The position numbers and the translations under genes are program-made. Under the pieces are notes generated by a model, which did not search any database, was not told where the DNA came from, and saw only the letters and a list, made by a program, of their open reading frames with translations. This document shows, in pieces, positions 8,691-17,012 of a DNA stretch of 64,000 bases. Numbering within the stretch: position 1 is the stretch's first letter; every line of letters starts with the position of its first letter. Origin of the DNA: Fictibacillus macauensis ZFHKF-1 (GTDB lineage: Bacteria; Bacillota; Bacilli; Bacillales; Fictibacillaceae); assembly GCF_000269865.1 (NCBI RefSeq), contig NZ_AKKV01000007.1:1-64000 (forward strand), written 5' to 3'.

Positions 8691-9132
8691 CCTCATTTTC
8701 ATGACACCGATGACAAATTCCATGAAACGTCAAGCGGTGATCTTTAATTTTGAAATTCCAGCCTGCTTCTACAATTCGTTCTACGTCTTCTAGTAAATCT
8801 TCTTGAATTTCGTCCACTGCCCCGCATTCTAGGCAAACGAGGTGATGATGAAAATGAGCGGCTCCTTCCGTCCGTAAATCGTACCGTGAAACGCCATCTC
8901 CGAAATTTATTTTATCGACCACTTTTAATTCGGTTAATAGCTCCAACGTCCGATACACCGTGGCTAATCCAATTTCTGGAGCCTTTTCTTTGACGAGAAG
9001 ATAGACATCTTCCGCACTTAAATGATCTTCCTCGTTTTCTAGGAGGACCCTAACGGTCGCTTCTCGCTGCGGGGTAAGCTTATAGCTTTGAGAATGCAGC
9101 TGTTTTTTTATCCGGTCTAGACGGCTTTCCAT
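8671..9132 (-). CDS. fur: Ferric uptake regulator Fur
   Basis: Iron-responsive repressor of 153 residues. It has the N-terminal winged helix (about 10-85, LTPQREATVRVLLENEEDHLSAEDVYLLVKE split over two helices), a His-rich metal site HFHHHLVCLECG, and a second cysteine pair CHRC near the C-terminus, so both structural zinc CxxC pairs are present. Gene order xerD-yqzK-fur-spoIIM supports Fur rather than PerR or Zur. A SigA promoter with PerR-like and Fur-like operators lies upstream. In B. subtilis fur belongs to the PerR regulon. Confidence 0.92.
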   Translation of the reverse strand: MESRLDRIKKQLHSQSYKLTPQREATVRVLLENEEDHLSAEDVYLLVKEKAPEIGLATVYRTLELLTELKVVDKINFGDGVSRYDLRTEGAAHFHHHLVCLECGAVDEIQEDLLEDVERIVEAGWNFKIKDHRLTFHGICHRCHENEEKDETS

Positions 9133-9162
9133 ACCTTATCCTCCCTTATTCATCACCTTTTT

Positions 9163-9208
9163 ATTATAAGTCATGAGAAGAAAAGGTGTCAATTTAAAAT
9201 AATTATAA
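9163..9208 (-). promoter_or_regulatory. fur promoter with PerR-like operator
   Basis: On the minus strand TTGACA (9187-9192) and TATAAT (9163-9168) are 18 nt apart. Immediately upstream at 9194-9208 the plus strand reads TTAAAATAATTATAA. This matches the PerR box TTATAATnATTATAA at 13 of its 14 defined positions. PerR control of fur is established in B. subtilis. Confidence 0.65.
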
Positions 9209-9216
9209 TCTAGAGA

Positions 9217-9231
9217 TGATAATTATTATTA
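9217..9231. promoter_or_regulatory. Fur-box-like site upstream of fur
   Basis: TGATAATTATTATTA matches the 7-1-7 Fur box TGATAATnATTATCA at 13 of its 14 defined positions. It lies between fur and the spoIIM stop, about 25 bp upstream of the fur -35. AT-rich sequence gives chance matches, so autoregulation is only suggested. Confidence 0.45.
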
Positions 9232-9239
9232 AGTGAGAA

Positions 9240-9878
9240 TCACTTCCCAATCAAGCTCATAATACCTTTCATTAAATAAGGAGAGACGTAGGCTTCAAAT
9301 CCTGAAGCAACACTCATCAATAATCCAATCCCTACTATAATAGACGAATATCTAAAAAAGGAAGGAAAAAAAGGTTCTGATTTCTTTTTTAAAAACTGTT
9401 GTTTAATCATGTTCACGGAAAATAACACCGAAGCACCTCCCGCACAAAGAATGAGCGGTACAACGAGTATATTCTGGGGTAGCACAGAAACAAAGGCTAA
9501 AAAAAAGCCATGCCAGCCCATTTGGCTCACCAAAAATCCAACCGTAAAACCAATCACCGCACCTTTAATAAAAATCATAATTAACACAATCGGTAACCCG
9601 ACCACTGTTAATCCTAAAATCCATAATAAAAAAATGTACTTAATATTATGACTGAAACTTTGCGAAAACATATCCGCTGCATTCGCAAAGTTTCCACCTT
9701 TTACTTCTGAAAAGAAACGAAGCAAATACGTAAATAAATCTTGCTTTTGTGATAGCGTTAAACTATTTACAATGACGGCCCCAAAGATGACGCCAACGAA
9801 CATTAATACCGAAATAAACACATATAAAGGATAGTTTTCTTGTAAATGAAATCGCGCAAAGCGTTTAATAGCTTGCAT
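9240..9878 (-). CDS. spoIIM: Stage II sporulation protein M
   Basis: Membrane component of the SpoIIDMP peptidoglycan-degrading machine that drives septal thinning and engulfment. The 212 residues contain five or so hydrophobic helices, starting at YPLYVFISVLMFVGVIFGAVI after a short amphipathic start, as usual for the family. It follows nudF on the same strand and precedes fur, as in B. subtilis. ATG follows GGAGGAAGAG. A SigE-like promoter lies about 30 bases upstream. Confidence 0.94.
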   Translation of the reverse strand: MQAIKRFARFHLQENYPLYVFISVLMFVGVIFGAVIVNSLTLSQKQDLFTYLLRFFSEVKGGNFANAADMFSQSFSHNIKYIFLLWILGLTVVGLPIVLIMIFIKGAVIGFTVGFLVSQMGWHGFFLAFVSVLPQNILVVPLILCAGGASVLFSVNMIKQQFLKKKSEPFFPSFFRYSSIIVGIGLLMSVASGFEAYVSPYLMKGIMSLIGK

Positions 9879-9906
9879 CTCTCTTCCTCCCTTAGTCTCT
9901 TAATAT

Positions 9907-9934
9907 ATTCTATGAGACGGGTTGGAAGATATGT
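9907..9934 (-). promoter_or_regulatory. SigE-like promoter of spoIIM
   Basis: On the minus strand ACATATC (9928-9934) and CATAGAAT (9907-9914) are 13 nt apart. This is close to the SigE consensus (KMATATT, CATACAnT). spoIIM is a mother-cell SigE gene in B. subtilis. Confidence 0.5.
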
Positions 9935-9959
9935 CACTTTTACTAGAGTTCTCTCTCTA

Positions 9960-10505
9960 TTATTTCGTTAGTAGCTGTTGCAATTGTAAATATTGCACGG
10001 CATACACTGTTTTCGCATCATGAATTTCTTCATTTAGCACCATTTGTTCTGCTTCCTCTAGCGATACTTCTAGTACATCTAGAAATTCATCTTCATCTAA
10101 TTGTTGTTTAGAAAAAGTTAAATCCTCTGCTACATAAAGATGAATAAGCTCATCTGCAAAGCCTGGCGACGTGTAAAAAGAGCCAATAGAACGCAAGGAG
10201 CCACTTTCATAACCTGTTTCTTCTTGTAATTCGCGCACGGCACTCTCTTTTGGATCTTCCCCTTTTTCTAGCTTGCCTGCTGGGATTTCCACGATTACTT
10301 TTTCAAGTGCTTTTCGATATTGACGCACGAGCAAGAGTTTATTTTCTTTTGTAACGGCAATAATAGCTACTGCTCCCGGGTGTTTTACAATTTCACGCTT
10401 ACTTGTAGAGCCGTTTGGTAAGGAGACGTCTTGCACTTCAACATCAATGATTTTTCCATTGTAAATCGTCGAGACGGATAGTGTGTTTTCTTCCAAATGC
10501 TTCAT
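9960..10505 (-). CDS. nudF: ADP-ribose pyrophosphatase (Nudix)
   Basis: Hydrolyses ADP-ribose to AMP and ribose 5-phosphate. The 181 residues carry a full Nudix box, GKLEKGEDPKESAVRELQEE continuing into TGYE (about 97-120), within the NUDIX fold. Homologous to B. subtilis YqkG/NudF and in the same place, next to mciZ and spoIIM. The C-terminal third is the family's usual dimerisation and substrate segment. Confidence 0.93.
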   Translation of the reverse strand: MKHLEENTLSVSTIYNGKIIDVEVQDVSLPNGSTSKREIVKHPGAVAIIAVTKENKLLLVRQYRKALEKVIVEIPAGKLEKGEDPKESAVRELQEETGYESGSLRSIGSFYTSPGFADELIHLYVAEDLTFSKQQLDEDEFLDVLEVSLEEAEQMVLNEEIHDAKTVYAVQYLQLQQLLTK

Positions 10506-10522
10506 TAGTATCTACTCCTTGT

Positions 10523-10549
10523 TCTATTCCTTATTTACTCTCATAAAGT
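10523..10549 (+). promoter_or_regulatory. Possible SigE promoter of mciZ
   Basis: TCTATTC (10523-10529) and CATAAAGT (10542-10549) are a loose match to SigE elements, 12 nt apart. Listed because mciZ is SigE-controlled in B. subtilis; the sequence match alone is weak. Confidence 0.25.
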
Positions 10550-10592
10550 GTATCACAAGACAGTTCACAATCCTACGAACGGAGGTTCATCT

Positions 10593-10727
10593 GTGAAAGT
10601 ATTCATTCAGCCAAAGCGGATTATGGTGTCAGGAAAAGCCTGGCAAGTACAATATCTATTAAAAAAATATATGCAAGAATATGAGACCGTACAAGACTGG
10701 ATTGATGGACGGCCAAAACAAAAATAA
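10593..10727 (+). CDS. mciZ: MciZ, mother-cell inhibitor of FtsZ (44 residues)
   Basis: Short GTG-started gene 12 bases after the first G of GGAGG. The product VKVFIQPKRIMVSGKAWQ, continuing to QDWIDGRPKQK, resembles B. subtilis MciZ (start MKV, a central GKAWEI and a C-terminal DWI). It lies in the same place between nudF and yqkF. MciZ caps FtsZ filaments and blocks Z-ring formation in the mother cell. It is divergent from nudF and is followed by its own terminator. Identification rests on the GKAW and DWI motifs, size and synteny. Confidence 0.85.
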   Translation: MKVFIQPKRIMVSGKAWQVQYLLKKYMQEYETVQDWIDGRPKQK

Positions 10728-10739
10728 TAGAAGAATGGA

Positions 10740-10771
10740 AAGAACGGAGCGCCTACTCTCTGTTCTTTTTT
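10740..10771 (+). terminator. mciZ terminator
   Basis: AGAACGGAG pairs with CTCTGTTCT (one G-U pair) around a 7-8 nt loop, followed by T6. It separates mciZ from the aldo-keto reductase. Confidence 0.75.
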
Positions 10772-10848
10772 CATGTAGTAGAGGCTGAAAAATTACCATC
10801 TTGGCGGTCAATGCGCTATAGTAGTAACTAAAAAAGGACTGATTGCAT

Positions 10849-11760
10849 ATGAAGCGCAATACGCTTGGATCTTCTGATTTAGTTGTAAGCGAAATAGGAT
10901 TAGGATGCATGTCCATCTCTCCCAACAACCCAGAAGAAGGTAAGAAAATTATCGCGACCGCTCTTGAAGCTGGCGTTACCTTTTTTGACACAGCTGACTT
11001 GTACGATTTCGGATGGAATGAATCATTTATTGGCGAGGTACTGAAACCTTATCGGAATCAAATCGTGCTCGCTACAAAAGTCGGCAATCGCTTTACACCT
11101 GGCGTAGAAGGCTGGGAGTGGGATCCGTCCAAAACCTACATAAAAGCCGAAGTAAAGGAAAGCCTTCGCCGCCTCCAAACCGATTATATTGATTTATATC
11201 AACTACACGGTGGTACGATTGAAGATCGTATGGATGAAACCATTGAAGCATTTGACGAATTAAAACAAGAAGGTGTCATTCGTGAATACGGGCTATCTTC
11301 CATTCGTCCGAACGTCATCGATTATTATGCAGAACATTCATCCATCGTGTCTGTTTTAACTCAATATAGTATTTTAGATCGTCGGCCTGAAGAACAAACG
11401 TTAGATCGTTTAGCGGAAAAAAACATTAGCGTCATTGCTCGCGGACCGCTAGCAAAAGGATGGTTATCCTCCCGTGCTTTCGAAAAAGATGGGGCCGCTT
11501 ATTTAACGTATTCATCCGAAGAAATGAAGCAGCTTTTAACAGCATTTCAAGAAACATTGCCGCATCGCTCGTTGCTTGAACTCGCTCTGCGCTATCCATT
11601 GCACCATCCTGCAGTTGCCACGATTATTCCTGGAGCAAGTTCTGCTACGCAACTGCAAGAAACGATTGCAGCTGGCACGTGTGCTTCTCTTACAGAAGAG
11701 GAAGTAAAGCAGCTCCAGGCTCTTTCGAAAGCAGATGTGTATGAGCAACATCGCCTATGA
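10849..11760 (+). CDS. yqkF: Aldo/keto reductase, YqkF family
   Basis: NADPH-dependent oxidoreductase of the (beta/alpha)8 AKR superfamily, 303 residues from ATG at 10849 (an in-frame TTG two codons earlier is less likely). Catalytic residues are visible: Asp and Tyr in FFDTADLYDFGWNE, Lys in IVLATKVG and His in YQLHGG. A C-terminal cofactor segment IIPGASSATQL is present. Substrate unknown. Synteny with mciZ/nudF gives the yqkF assignment. Its 3' end faces the first minisatellite element. Confidence 0.92.
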   Translation: MKRNTLGSSDLVVSEIGLGCMSISPNNPEEGKKIIATALEAGVTFFDTADLYDFGWNESFIGEVLKPYRNQIVLATKVGNRFTPGVEGWEWDPSKTYIKAEVKESLRRLQTDYIDLYQLHGGTIEDRMDETIEAFDELKQEGVIREYGLSSIRPNVIDYYAEHSSIVSVLTQYSILDRRPEEQTLDRLAEKNISVIARGPLAKGWLSSRAFEKDGAAYLTYSSEEMKQLLTAFQETLPHRSLLELALRYPLHHPAVATIIPGASSATQLQETIAAGTCASLTEEEVKQLQALSKADVYEQHRL

Positions 11761-11884
11761 GCGTTCCTATTTACGACTTAGGACACACTATTTCCTCTGT
11801 TTTGTGGCACATGAGCGAGCTTAGCGCTTGATTTGCTCTCTTTTCCTCTTTTGCGTATGCTCTGAAGGCTGATTTGTCTTGCTT

Positions 11885-11968
11885 GCGCGCGAATCGAGTG
11901 CTCCTGCGCGCGAACGGACATGCTCTGCGCGCGAATCGAGTGCTTCTGCGCGCGAATCAGGCGCTTCT
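11885..11968. repeat. 21-bp tandem array (4 units) in element 1
   Basis: Units begin at 11885, 11906, 11927 and 11948. Each starts with GCGCGCGAA and ends with CT; the middle 10 bases vary, TCGAGTGCTC being one form. A fifth, degenerate unit starts GCGAGACTT at 11969. Confidence 0.92.
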
Positions 11969-12020
11969 GCGAGACTTGAACACAAGACAATCTACTATAA
12001 AATAACAAGCAACATCAAAG

Positions 12021-12060
12021 AATGGCTTCAGCATCAAAAACCGATGATGAAGCCATTTTT
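12021..12060 (+). terminator. Terminator-like hairpin of element 1
   Basis: ATGGCTTCA-G-CATC pairs with GATG-A-TGAAGCCAT, then T5. It is shared nearly base for base with element 2. It would end yqkF transcription and, read in reverse, weakly that of the thiolase. Confidence 0.75.
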
Positions 12061-12068
12061 AGGAGTGA

Positions 12069-12097
12069 GAGCTGTGAATGTCACAGCCTCTTTTTTT
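12069..12097 (+). terminator. Second hairpin with T7 tract
   Basis: AGCTGTGA-ATG-TCACAGC is followed by CTCTTTTTTT, directly before the stop codon of the facing thiolase gene. A weaker GGCTG/CAGCC version lies at the same place in element 2. Confidence 0.65.
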
Positions 12098-12108
12098 GTG
12101 GCTCTGTC

Positions 12109-13281
12109 TTACACATTTTCAATGAGCATGGCAATGCCTTGACCGCCACCAATGCATAAGCTTGCGATGCCATAGCGCTTGTCACGGCGCTTTAGTTCGT
12201 ATGCAAGCGTAAGCAAAAGACGACTACCGCTTGCACCAACCGGGTGACCAAGGGCAATGGCACCGCCATTAACATTGGTTTTCTCCCGATTTAACTGCAA
12301 TTCTTTTTCAACGGCTAAATATTGAACGGCAAAGGCTTCATTGATTTCAAATAAATCGATGTCTTCACTAGTTAAACCGCTTTTTTGCAGCACGTTCGTA
12401 ATGGCTGGAACCGGTCCAAGTCCCATCCGTCCTGGATCGACACCGCACACACTCCAGTTCACAATACGCGCGAGTGGTTTCACATGAGATGTGCGGATCA
12501 TCTGTTCATGCGCAAGTATGAGAGAAACAGCACCATCATTTATACCACTCGCATTGCCTGCTGTTACCGTACCTTCTTTCTTAAAAGAAGCACGCAAAGA
12601 GCCGAGCTGTTCTAATGAGCTGTCTTCTTTAATGCGCTCATCTTGACAAAATGAACCCTTTTTCCCTAACGGTACCGAAATCATTTCTTCTTCCAAACGA
12701 CCGGCAGCCGTTGCGGCGGCGGCCCGTTGGTGACTTAGTAGCGCAAACTCATCTTGTTGTTGCCGCGTGATCTGATACTGATCGGCCAATGCTTCAGCTG
12801 TTATTCCCATTGGTACACCGATATATTGATCGGTCAATGTATGCAGCAGCATATCTTCTAACGCAAGTGTCCCCATTTTCGGGCCACTAAATCGTTGTGT
12901 ATACGTCGCATGTGGACTCATCGACATGTTCTCAATGCCTCCACAAAGTGCATAATTATTCCCTTCGCTTACTAGCTGCTGGGCACTAGAAATAACCGCT
13001 TGTAGTCCTGAGCCACAAAGGCGATTGACTAGCAGCGCTGGAACTTCGACCGGCACACCAGCCTTGAGCGCTGTATGGCGAGCAATGTAAGCGGCATTTG
13101 TGCTCGCATGAATCACATTGCCGTAAACAACATCCTGCACTTGTGTCGGTTCAATGCCTGCTTTTTTCAAGGCAGCTTCTGCTGTTACAAGACCAAGTTC
13201 AACAGGAGCTACATCTTTTAATGAACCTCCGAAACTACCAAACCCTGTTCGTGCTCCATCAACAAGATATACAGAACTCAT
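12109..13281 (-). CDS. Acetyl-CoA acyltransferase (thiolase), first paralog
   Basis: Thiolase of 390 residues that interconverts 2 acetyl-CoA and acetoacetyl-CoA, or acts on longer 3-ketoacyl-CoAs. It has the nucleophilic cysteine in NRLCGSGLQA (about 88-97), the GGIENMS motif, the catalytic His in [16 protein letters not shown] and the second Cys in SLCIGGGQG. Last gene of a minus-strand cluster with scoB, scoA and another thiolase. Chain-length preference cannot be read from the sequence. It ends facing the minisatellite element. Confidence 0.92.
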   Translation of the reverse strand: MSSVYLVDGARTGFGSFGGSLKDVAPVELGLVTAEAALKKAGIEPTQVQDVVYGNVIHASTNAAYIARHTALKAGVPVEVPALLVNRLCGSGLQAVISSAQQLVSEGNNYALCGGIENMSMSPHATYTQRFSGPKMGTLALEDMLLHTLTDQYIGVPMGITAEALADQYQITRQQQDEFALLSHQRAAAATAAGRLEEEMISVPLGKKGSFCQDERIKEDSSLEQLGSLRASFKKEGTVTAGNASGINDGAVSLILAHEQMIRTSHVKPLARIVNWSVCGVDPGRMGLGPVPAITNVLQKSGLTSEDIDLFEINEAFAVQYLAVEKELQLNREKTNVNGGAIALGHPVGASGSRLLLTLAYELKRRDKRYGIASLCIGGGQGIAMLIENV

Positions 13282-13296
13282 CTTTTCACCTCACGT

Positions 13297-13947
13297 TTAA
13301 TACGCTTCTAACTTCACGTCTTCATCAATAAGCAGTGTAGCTTCTGTACATTGTTTAATTGCTTCTACATCATAACCAGACGCTACTTCCACTAATTTTA
13401 GCCCGTCTGGTGTCACATCCATCACCGCGCGATCGGTAATAATACGTTGCACAACACCTTTTCCGGTTAAAGGAAGGCTACAGTTTTTTAATATTTTGCT
13501 ATCGCCACTTTTATTCACATGATCCATAATAACGATGATTTTACGAGCGCCATGCACGAGATCCATCGCGCCTCCCATTCCTTTAATCATCTTGCCAGGA
13601 ATCATCCAGTTTGCAAGATCACCTTGCTCTGAAACTTCCATTCCGCCTAAAATCGCAATATCTACATGACCGCCGCGAATCATTGCAAACGAATCCGCAC
13701 TATCAAAATACGAAGCACCAGCAATCGCTGTTACGGTTTCTTTGCCAGCATTAATGAGATCTGGATCCACTTCTGCTTCCGTTGGATACGGTCCAATACC
13801 GAGCAAGCCGTTTTCAGATTGCAAAACAACATGTTTGTTGTCTTGAATATAGTTGGCAACCATTGTAGGGATGCCGATTCCGAGGTTAACGTAAAAGCCG
13901 TCTTGAATTTCCTTTTCTGCGCGTTTAGCAATCTTTTCTCGATTCAT
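13297..13947 (-). CDS. scoB: 3-oxoacid CoA-transferase subunit B
   Basis: Beta subunit (216 residues) of the heterodimeric CoA transferase that moves CoA from succinyl-CoA, or a related donor, to acetoacetate. The active-site glutamate lies in [11 protein letters not shown] (about 50-60), with the [14 protein letters not shown] segment further on. It follows scoA with a 22-nt gap. With the thiolases it turns acetoacetate into two acetyl-CoA. Confidence 0.93.
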   Translation of the reverse strand: MNREKIAKRAEKEIQDGFYVNLGIGIPTMVANYIQDNKHVVLQSENGLLGIGPYPTEAEVDPDLINAGKETVTAIAGASYFDSADSFAMIRGGHVDIAILGGMEVSEQGDLANWMIPGKMIKGMGGAMDLVHGARKIIVIMDHVNKSGDSKILKNCSLPLTGKGVVQRIITDRAVMDVTPDGLKLVEVASGYDVEAIKQCTEATLLIDEDVKLEAY

Positions 13948-13969
13948 TGTTACGTCACCCTTTCTCTCT

Positions 13970-14659
13970 TTATGAACGTACTGTCAAACGCTCAATGCGC
14001 TTTTGTTGTTGACCGACAATCATTTTTTGCACGTAGATACCCGGCGTATGGATATGATCTGGTGTTAGTTGACCGATTTCATGAAGCTCTTCTACTTCCG
14101 CAATGGTAACGCTTCCAGCTGCGGCCATCATCGGATTAAAATTGCGTGCCGTCTTATGATAGATTAAGTTTCCTGCATAATCTCCATGCATCGCGCGTAT
14201 TAAACTAAAATCGGCTACAAGCGCCTCTTCTAGTAAATAAGGCTTGCCATGAAACAACCGCGTTTCCTTCCCTTCAGCAATCGGCGTTCCAACGCCTGCT
14301 GGTGTATAGAAAGCCGGTATGCCAGCGCCACCTGCTCGAATCCGCTCTGCTAGCGTGCCTTGTGGAAGCAGTTCCACTTCAAGCTCTCCTGATAGTACTT
14401 GACGCTCAAATTCTTTGTTTTCACCTACATAAGATCCGATCATTTTTTTAATTTGTTTATTTTGCAACAAGAGACCGAGACCCCAATCATCAACGCCACA
14501 ATTGTTTGAAATGACTGTTAAATCTTTCGTTCCTTTTTCAGCAAGCGCAAGTATTAATTGTTCAGGAATGCCGACAAGACCGAATCCTCCAACCATTAAA
14601 ACGGCGCCATCATGAATGCCTTCAATTGCTTCTAGTGCACTTTTTAACACTGGTTTCAT
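13970..14659 (-). CDS. scoA: 3-oxoacid CoA-transferase subunit A
   Basis: Alpha subunit (229 residues from ATG at 14659). CoA-binding signature [13 protein letters not shown] (about 26-38) and a Gly-rich loop [17 protein letters not shown]. The start follows GGAGAGGTTACG; the longer frame to 14692 would overlap the upstream thiolase stop. Partner of the scoB product. Confidence 0.93.
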   Translation of the reverse strand: MKPVLKSALEAIEGIHDGAVLMVGGFGLVGIPEQLILALAEKGTKDLTVISNNCGVDDWGLGLLLQNKQIKKMIGSYVGENKEFERQVLSGELEVELLPQGTLAERIRAGGAGIPAFYTPAGVGTPIAEGKETRLFHGKPYLLEEALVADFSLIRAMHGDYAGNLIYHKTARNFNPMMAAAGSVTIAEVEELHEIGQLTPDHIHTPGIYVQKMIVGQQQKRIERLTVRS

Positions 14660-14678
14660 CGTAACCTCTCCTTTTGTG

Positions 14679-15866
14679 TTATACGTTTTCAACGATGGTT
14701 GCTACCCCTTGGCCGCCTCCGATACAAAGCGTTGCTAGTCCATATTTTACTTCTCTTTTTTTCATTTCATGAAGCAACGTGACGAGAATGCGTGCACCAC
14801 TTGCGCCAATCGGATGACCTAACGCAATCGCACCACCGTTTACATTCACTTTCTCAGGCGACCATTGAAGCTCGCGACCGACAGCTAATGATTGCGCTGC
14901 GAACGCTTCATTTGCTTCAATTAAATCGATGTCTTCAAGCGATAGCGCTGCTTTTTCTAGTGCTTTTTTTGTTGCTTGAACAGGTCCAATGCCCATGATC
15001 GATGGATCAACACCGACGCTTGCGTTCGCACGAATAACCGCCATTGGCGCTAATCCTAACGCTTCCGCTTTTTCACGCGACATCACCACAAGCGCTGCTG
15101 CGCCGTCATTAATGCCTGATGCATTTCCTGCCGTCACACTGCCATCCTTTTTAAAAGCAGGGCGTAGCTTCGCAAGCTTTTCTGCTGTCGTTCCTTGCTT
15201 TGGATACTCGTCATGTTCAAAGAGAACGGGCTCTCCTTTTCGCTGTGGAATGGGAACAGGCACGATCTCTTCCGTAAATTTATGTACCTTCATCGCTTCT
15301 TCACATTTTTGTTGACTTCCTGCACTAAATGCATCCATTTCTTCGCGTGTAATGCTATATTTTTCACTAAGATTTTCCGCGGTTACGCCCATATGGTAAT
15401 CATTAAATGCGCACCACAAGCCGTCTTTAATCATGGAATCCGTTACCTTTTGATCTCCCATCCGCATGCCGCTTCTTGCTTCCGATAGCAAATAAGGAGC
15501 TGCGCTCATGTTTTCCATACCACCACAAACAATCACTTCGCTATCGCCTACCATAATGGCTTGACTAGCAAGATGAAGCGCCTTTAATCCAGAGCCGCAT
15601 ACTTTATTGATCGTCATAGCGGGTATTTCTTTTGGAAGCCCTGCCTTCATCGCTGCTTGTCTAGCTGGATTTTGTCCGAGCCCTGCTTGCAGCACGTTCC
15701 CCATAATGACTTCACTTACCTCTTCTTTCGCTACGCCTGCCTTTTCTAGTGCCGCTTCGATCACAAGCGCCCCTAATTGTGTAGCCGGTACATCTTTTAA
15801 TGCTCCTAGAAAACTTCCAATCGGTGTTCTGACAGCGCTTACAATTACAGCGTCTCTCCCATTCAT
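14679..15866 (-). CDS. Acetyl-CoA C-acetyltransferase (thiolase), second paralog
   Basis: Biosynthetic or degradative thiolase of 395 residues, first in its operon. The nucleophile is in [13 protein letters not shown] (about 88), with His in [16 protein letters not shown] and Cys in [10 protein letters not shown]. It is closer to typical acetoacetyl-CoA thiolases (AtoB/MmgA type) than the downstream paralog, as [17 protein letters not shown] and the full 395-residue length suggest. It is divergent from HMG-CoA lyase. Confidence 0.93.
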   Translation of the reverse strand: MNGRDAVIVSAVRTPIGSFLGALKDVPATQLGALVIEAALEKAGVAKEEVSEVIMGNVLQAGLGQNPARQAAMKAGLPKEIPAMTINKVCGSGLKALHLASQAIMVGDSEVIVCGGMENMSAAPYLLSEARSGMRMGDQKVTDSMIKDGLWCAFNDYHMGVTAENLSEKYSITREEMDAFSAGSQQKCEEAMKVHKFTEEIVPVPIPQRKGEPVLFEHDEYPKQGTTAEKLAKLRPAFKKDGSVTAGNASGINDGAAALVVMSREKAEALGLAPMAVIRANASVGVDPSIMGIGPVQATKKALEKAALSLEDIDLIEANEAFAAQSLAVGRELQWSPEKVNVNGGAIALGHPIGASGARILVTLLHEMKKREVKYGLATLCIGGGQGVATIVENV

Positions 15867-16021
15867 TGTGCCACTCTCCTATCTTCTCTTTTCTAATAAT
15901 TTGCACTATTAGCATACCATATATTTCTACAAAAGATTGCAACTTCTGCAGTAAGAACGTAAAATTAAGAAGAAATTTAAAAAAGCAAGTTCATGACACG
16001 CTCAATTAAAGGAGATATTGT

Positions 16022-16939
16022 ATGAACCTTCCTACACACGCAACAATTATTGAAGTGGGAGCACGCGATGGGCTACAAAATGAAAAACAGCTCGTGCCAA
16101 CGGCCGATAAAATTGCCTTTATTCACAAATTAAAAGCGAGTGGTCTAGTAGAAATGGAACTAACGAGCTTCGTTTCCCCAAAATGGGTACCACAAATGAG
16201 CGATGCGGCGACCGTAATTGAACAGTGCACCGATCAACTGCGTAACTTCGTCCTCGTACCGAATGAAAAAGGTGTCGAACGACTGCGCGCTACGGCTTGC
16301 AAAAACGCTGCTTTTTTTGTAGGCGTTAGCAATACATTTAACCAAAAAAACATTAACGCAACGACCGAGGAAAGTCTTCAAAAGATCGGTCCGCTTATCG
16401 AAGGTCTTAAAGCGGACGGTTATTTTGTAAGGGCTTGCATTTCGACAAGTTTCTATTGTCCATACGAGGGGAAAATCGAGCCGCGCGCTGTGCTCGCTCT
16501 TTGCGAACGGTTTGTTGCCTTAGGAGCCGACGAGCTTAGCATCGCCGATACAATCGGTATGGCCAATCCTTTTGAAGTATATGAACTTTTTACGTTACTT
16601 AAAGAAAACCTACCACCCTCTGTCCTTTTAACAGCTCACTTTCACGATACGCGCGGCATGGCGCTTGCTAACATTACTGCTAGCTTACAAGCCGGTATTA
16701 GTCGTTTTGACACGTCAGCAGGCGGTTTAGGAGGGTGTCCTTTTGCTCCAGGTGCCACGGGGAACGTAGCGACCGAAGATGTTGTCTACATGCTTCATGC
16801 GATGGGAATTGATACAGGCATTTCACTTCCAAAGCTCCTTGAAGCTGTTGCCTATATTGAACCTTTTGTTACGCATGGCATTGCTAGTCGACAGTTTTTG
16901 CTTGCCCAAAACAAGCACGTTTCTGTACCAAAACCATGA
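16022..16939 (+). CDS. mvaB: Hydroxymethylglutaryl-CoA lyase
   Basis: Splits 3-hydroxy-3-methylglutaryl-CoA into acetoacetate and acetyl-CoA, the last specific step of leucine breakdown. TIM-barrel of the DRE-metallolyase family, 305 residues: EVGARDGLQNE near the N-terminus (general base and metal-binding Asp), ADTIGMANP, HFHDTRGMALAN (metal His pair) and the catalytic Cys in GGLGGCPFAPGATGN. The divergent scoAB/thiolase operon consumes its acetoacetate. Start follows AAAGGAGATATTGT. Confidence 0.95.
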   Translation: MNLPTHATIIEVGARDGLQNEKQLVPTADKIAFIHKLKASGLVEMELTSFVSPKWVPQMSDAATVIEQCTDQLRNFVLVPNEKGVERLRATACKNAAFFVGVSNTFNQKNINATTEESLQKIGPLIEGLKADGYFVRACISTSFYCPYEGKIEPRAVLALCERFVALGADELSIADTIGMANPFEVYELFTLLKENLPPSVLLTAHFHDTRGMALANITASLQAGISRFDTSAGGLGGCPFAPGATGNVATEDVVYMLHAMGIDTGISLPKLLEAVAYIEPFVTHGIASRQFLLAQNKHVSVPKP

Positions 16940-16948
16940 TTACTCAAA

Positions 16949-16999
16949 AAAAAACAAACGATTGTAACATGCATACAGCGTGTCACAATCGTTTGTTTT
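16949..16999. terminator. Bidirectional terminator between HMG-CoA lyase and yqkB
   Basis: AAAACAAACGATTGT and ACAATCGTTTGTTTT form a 15-bp stem, extended by ACA/TGT after a mismatch. A/T tracts on both sides suit two convergent genes. Confidence 0.85.
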
Positions 17000-17012
17000 A
17001 ACGTCTCGATCG

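Larger units (their letters stand above)
11775..12087. repeat. Dispersed minisatellite element, copy 1 (one array)
   Basis: This fills the 348-bp space between the ends of yqkF and a thiolase gene. Parts in order are: a leader of about 110 bp (11775-11884, containing CACACTATTTCCTCTG and ATGCTCTGAAGG); four 21-bp units (11885-11968) each starting GCGCGCGAA; a tail (ACTTGAACACAAGACAATCT, then AAAATAACAAGCAACAT); and one or two terminator-like hairpins. Leader and tail recur at 27454-28145, so this is a defined repeat family. The 21-bp period keeps several frames open, giving false proteins with seven-residue repeats; I do not call a gene. Confidence 0.85.

Noticed and set aside
9409-9651. 80-codon plus-strand frame inside spoIIM
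   Set aside because: Antisense shadow of a membrane-protein gene; no features.
11778-12142. 76- and 87-codon frames across element 1
   Set aside because: Same cause as above; the plus frame even runs into the facing thiolase end.
15867-16021. Operator or promoter pair between HMG-CoA lyase and thiolase
   Set aside because: AT-rich with TTGCAA and TATGCT-like pieces on minus but spacing of 20; nothing convincing.
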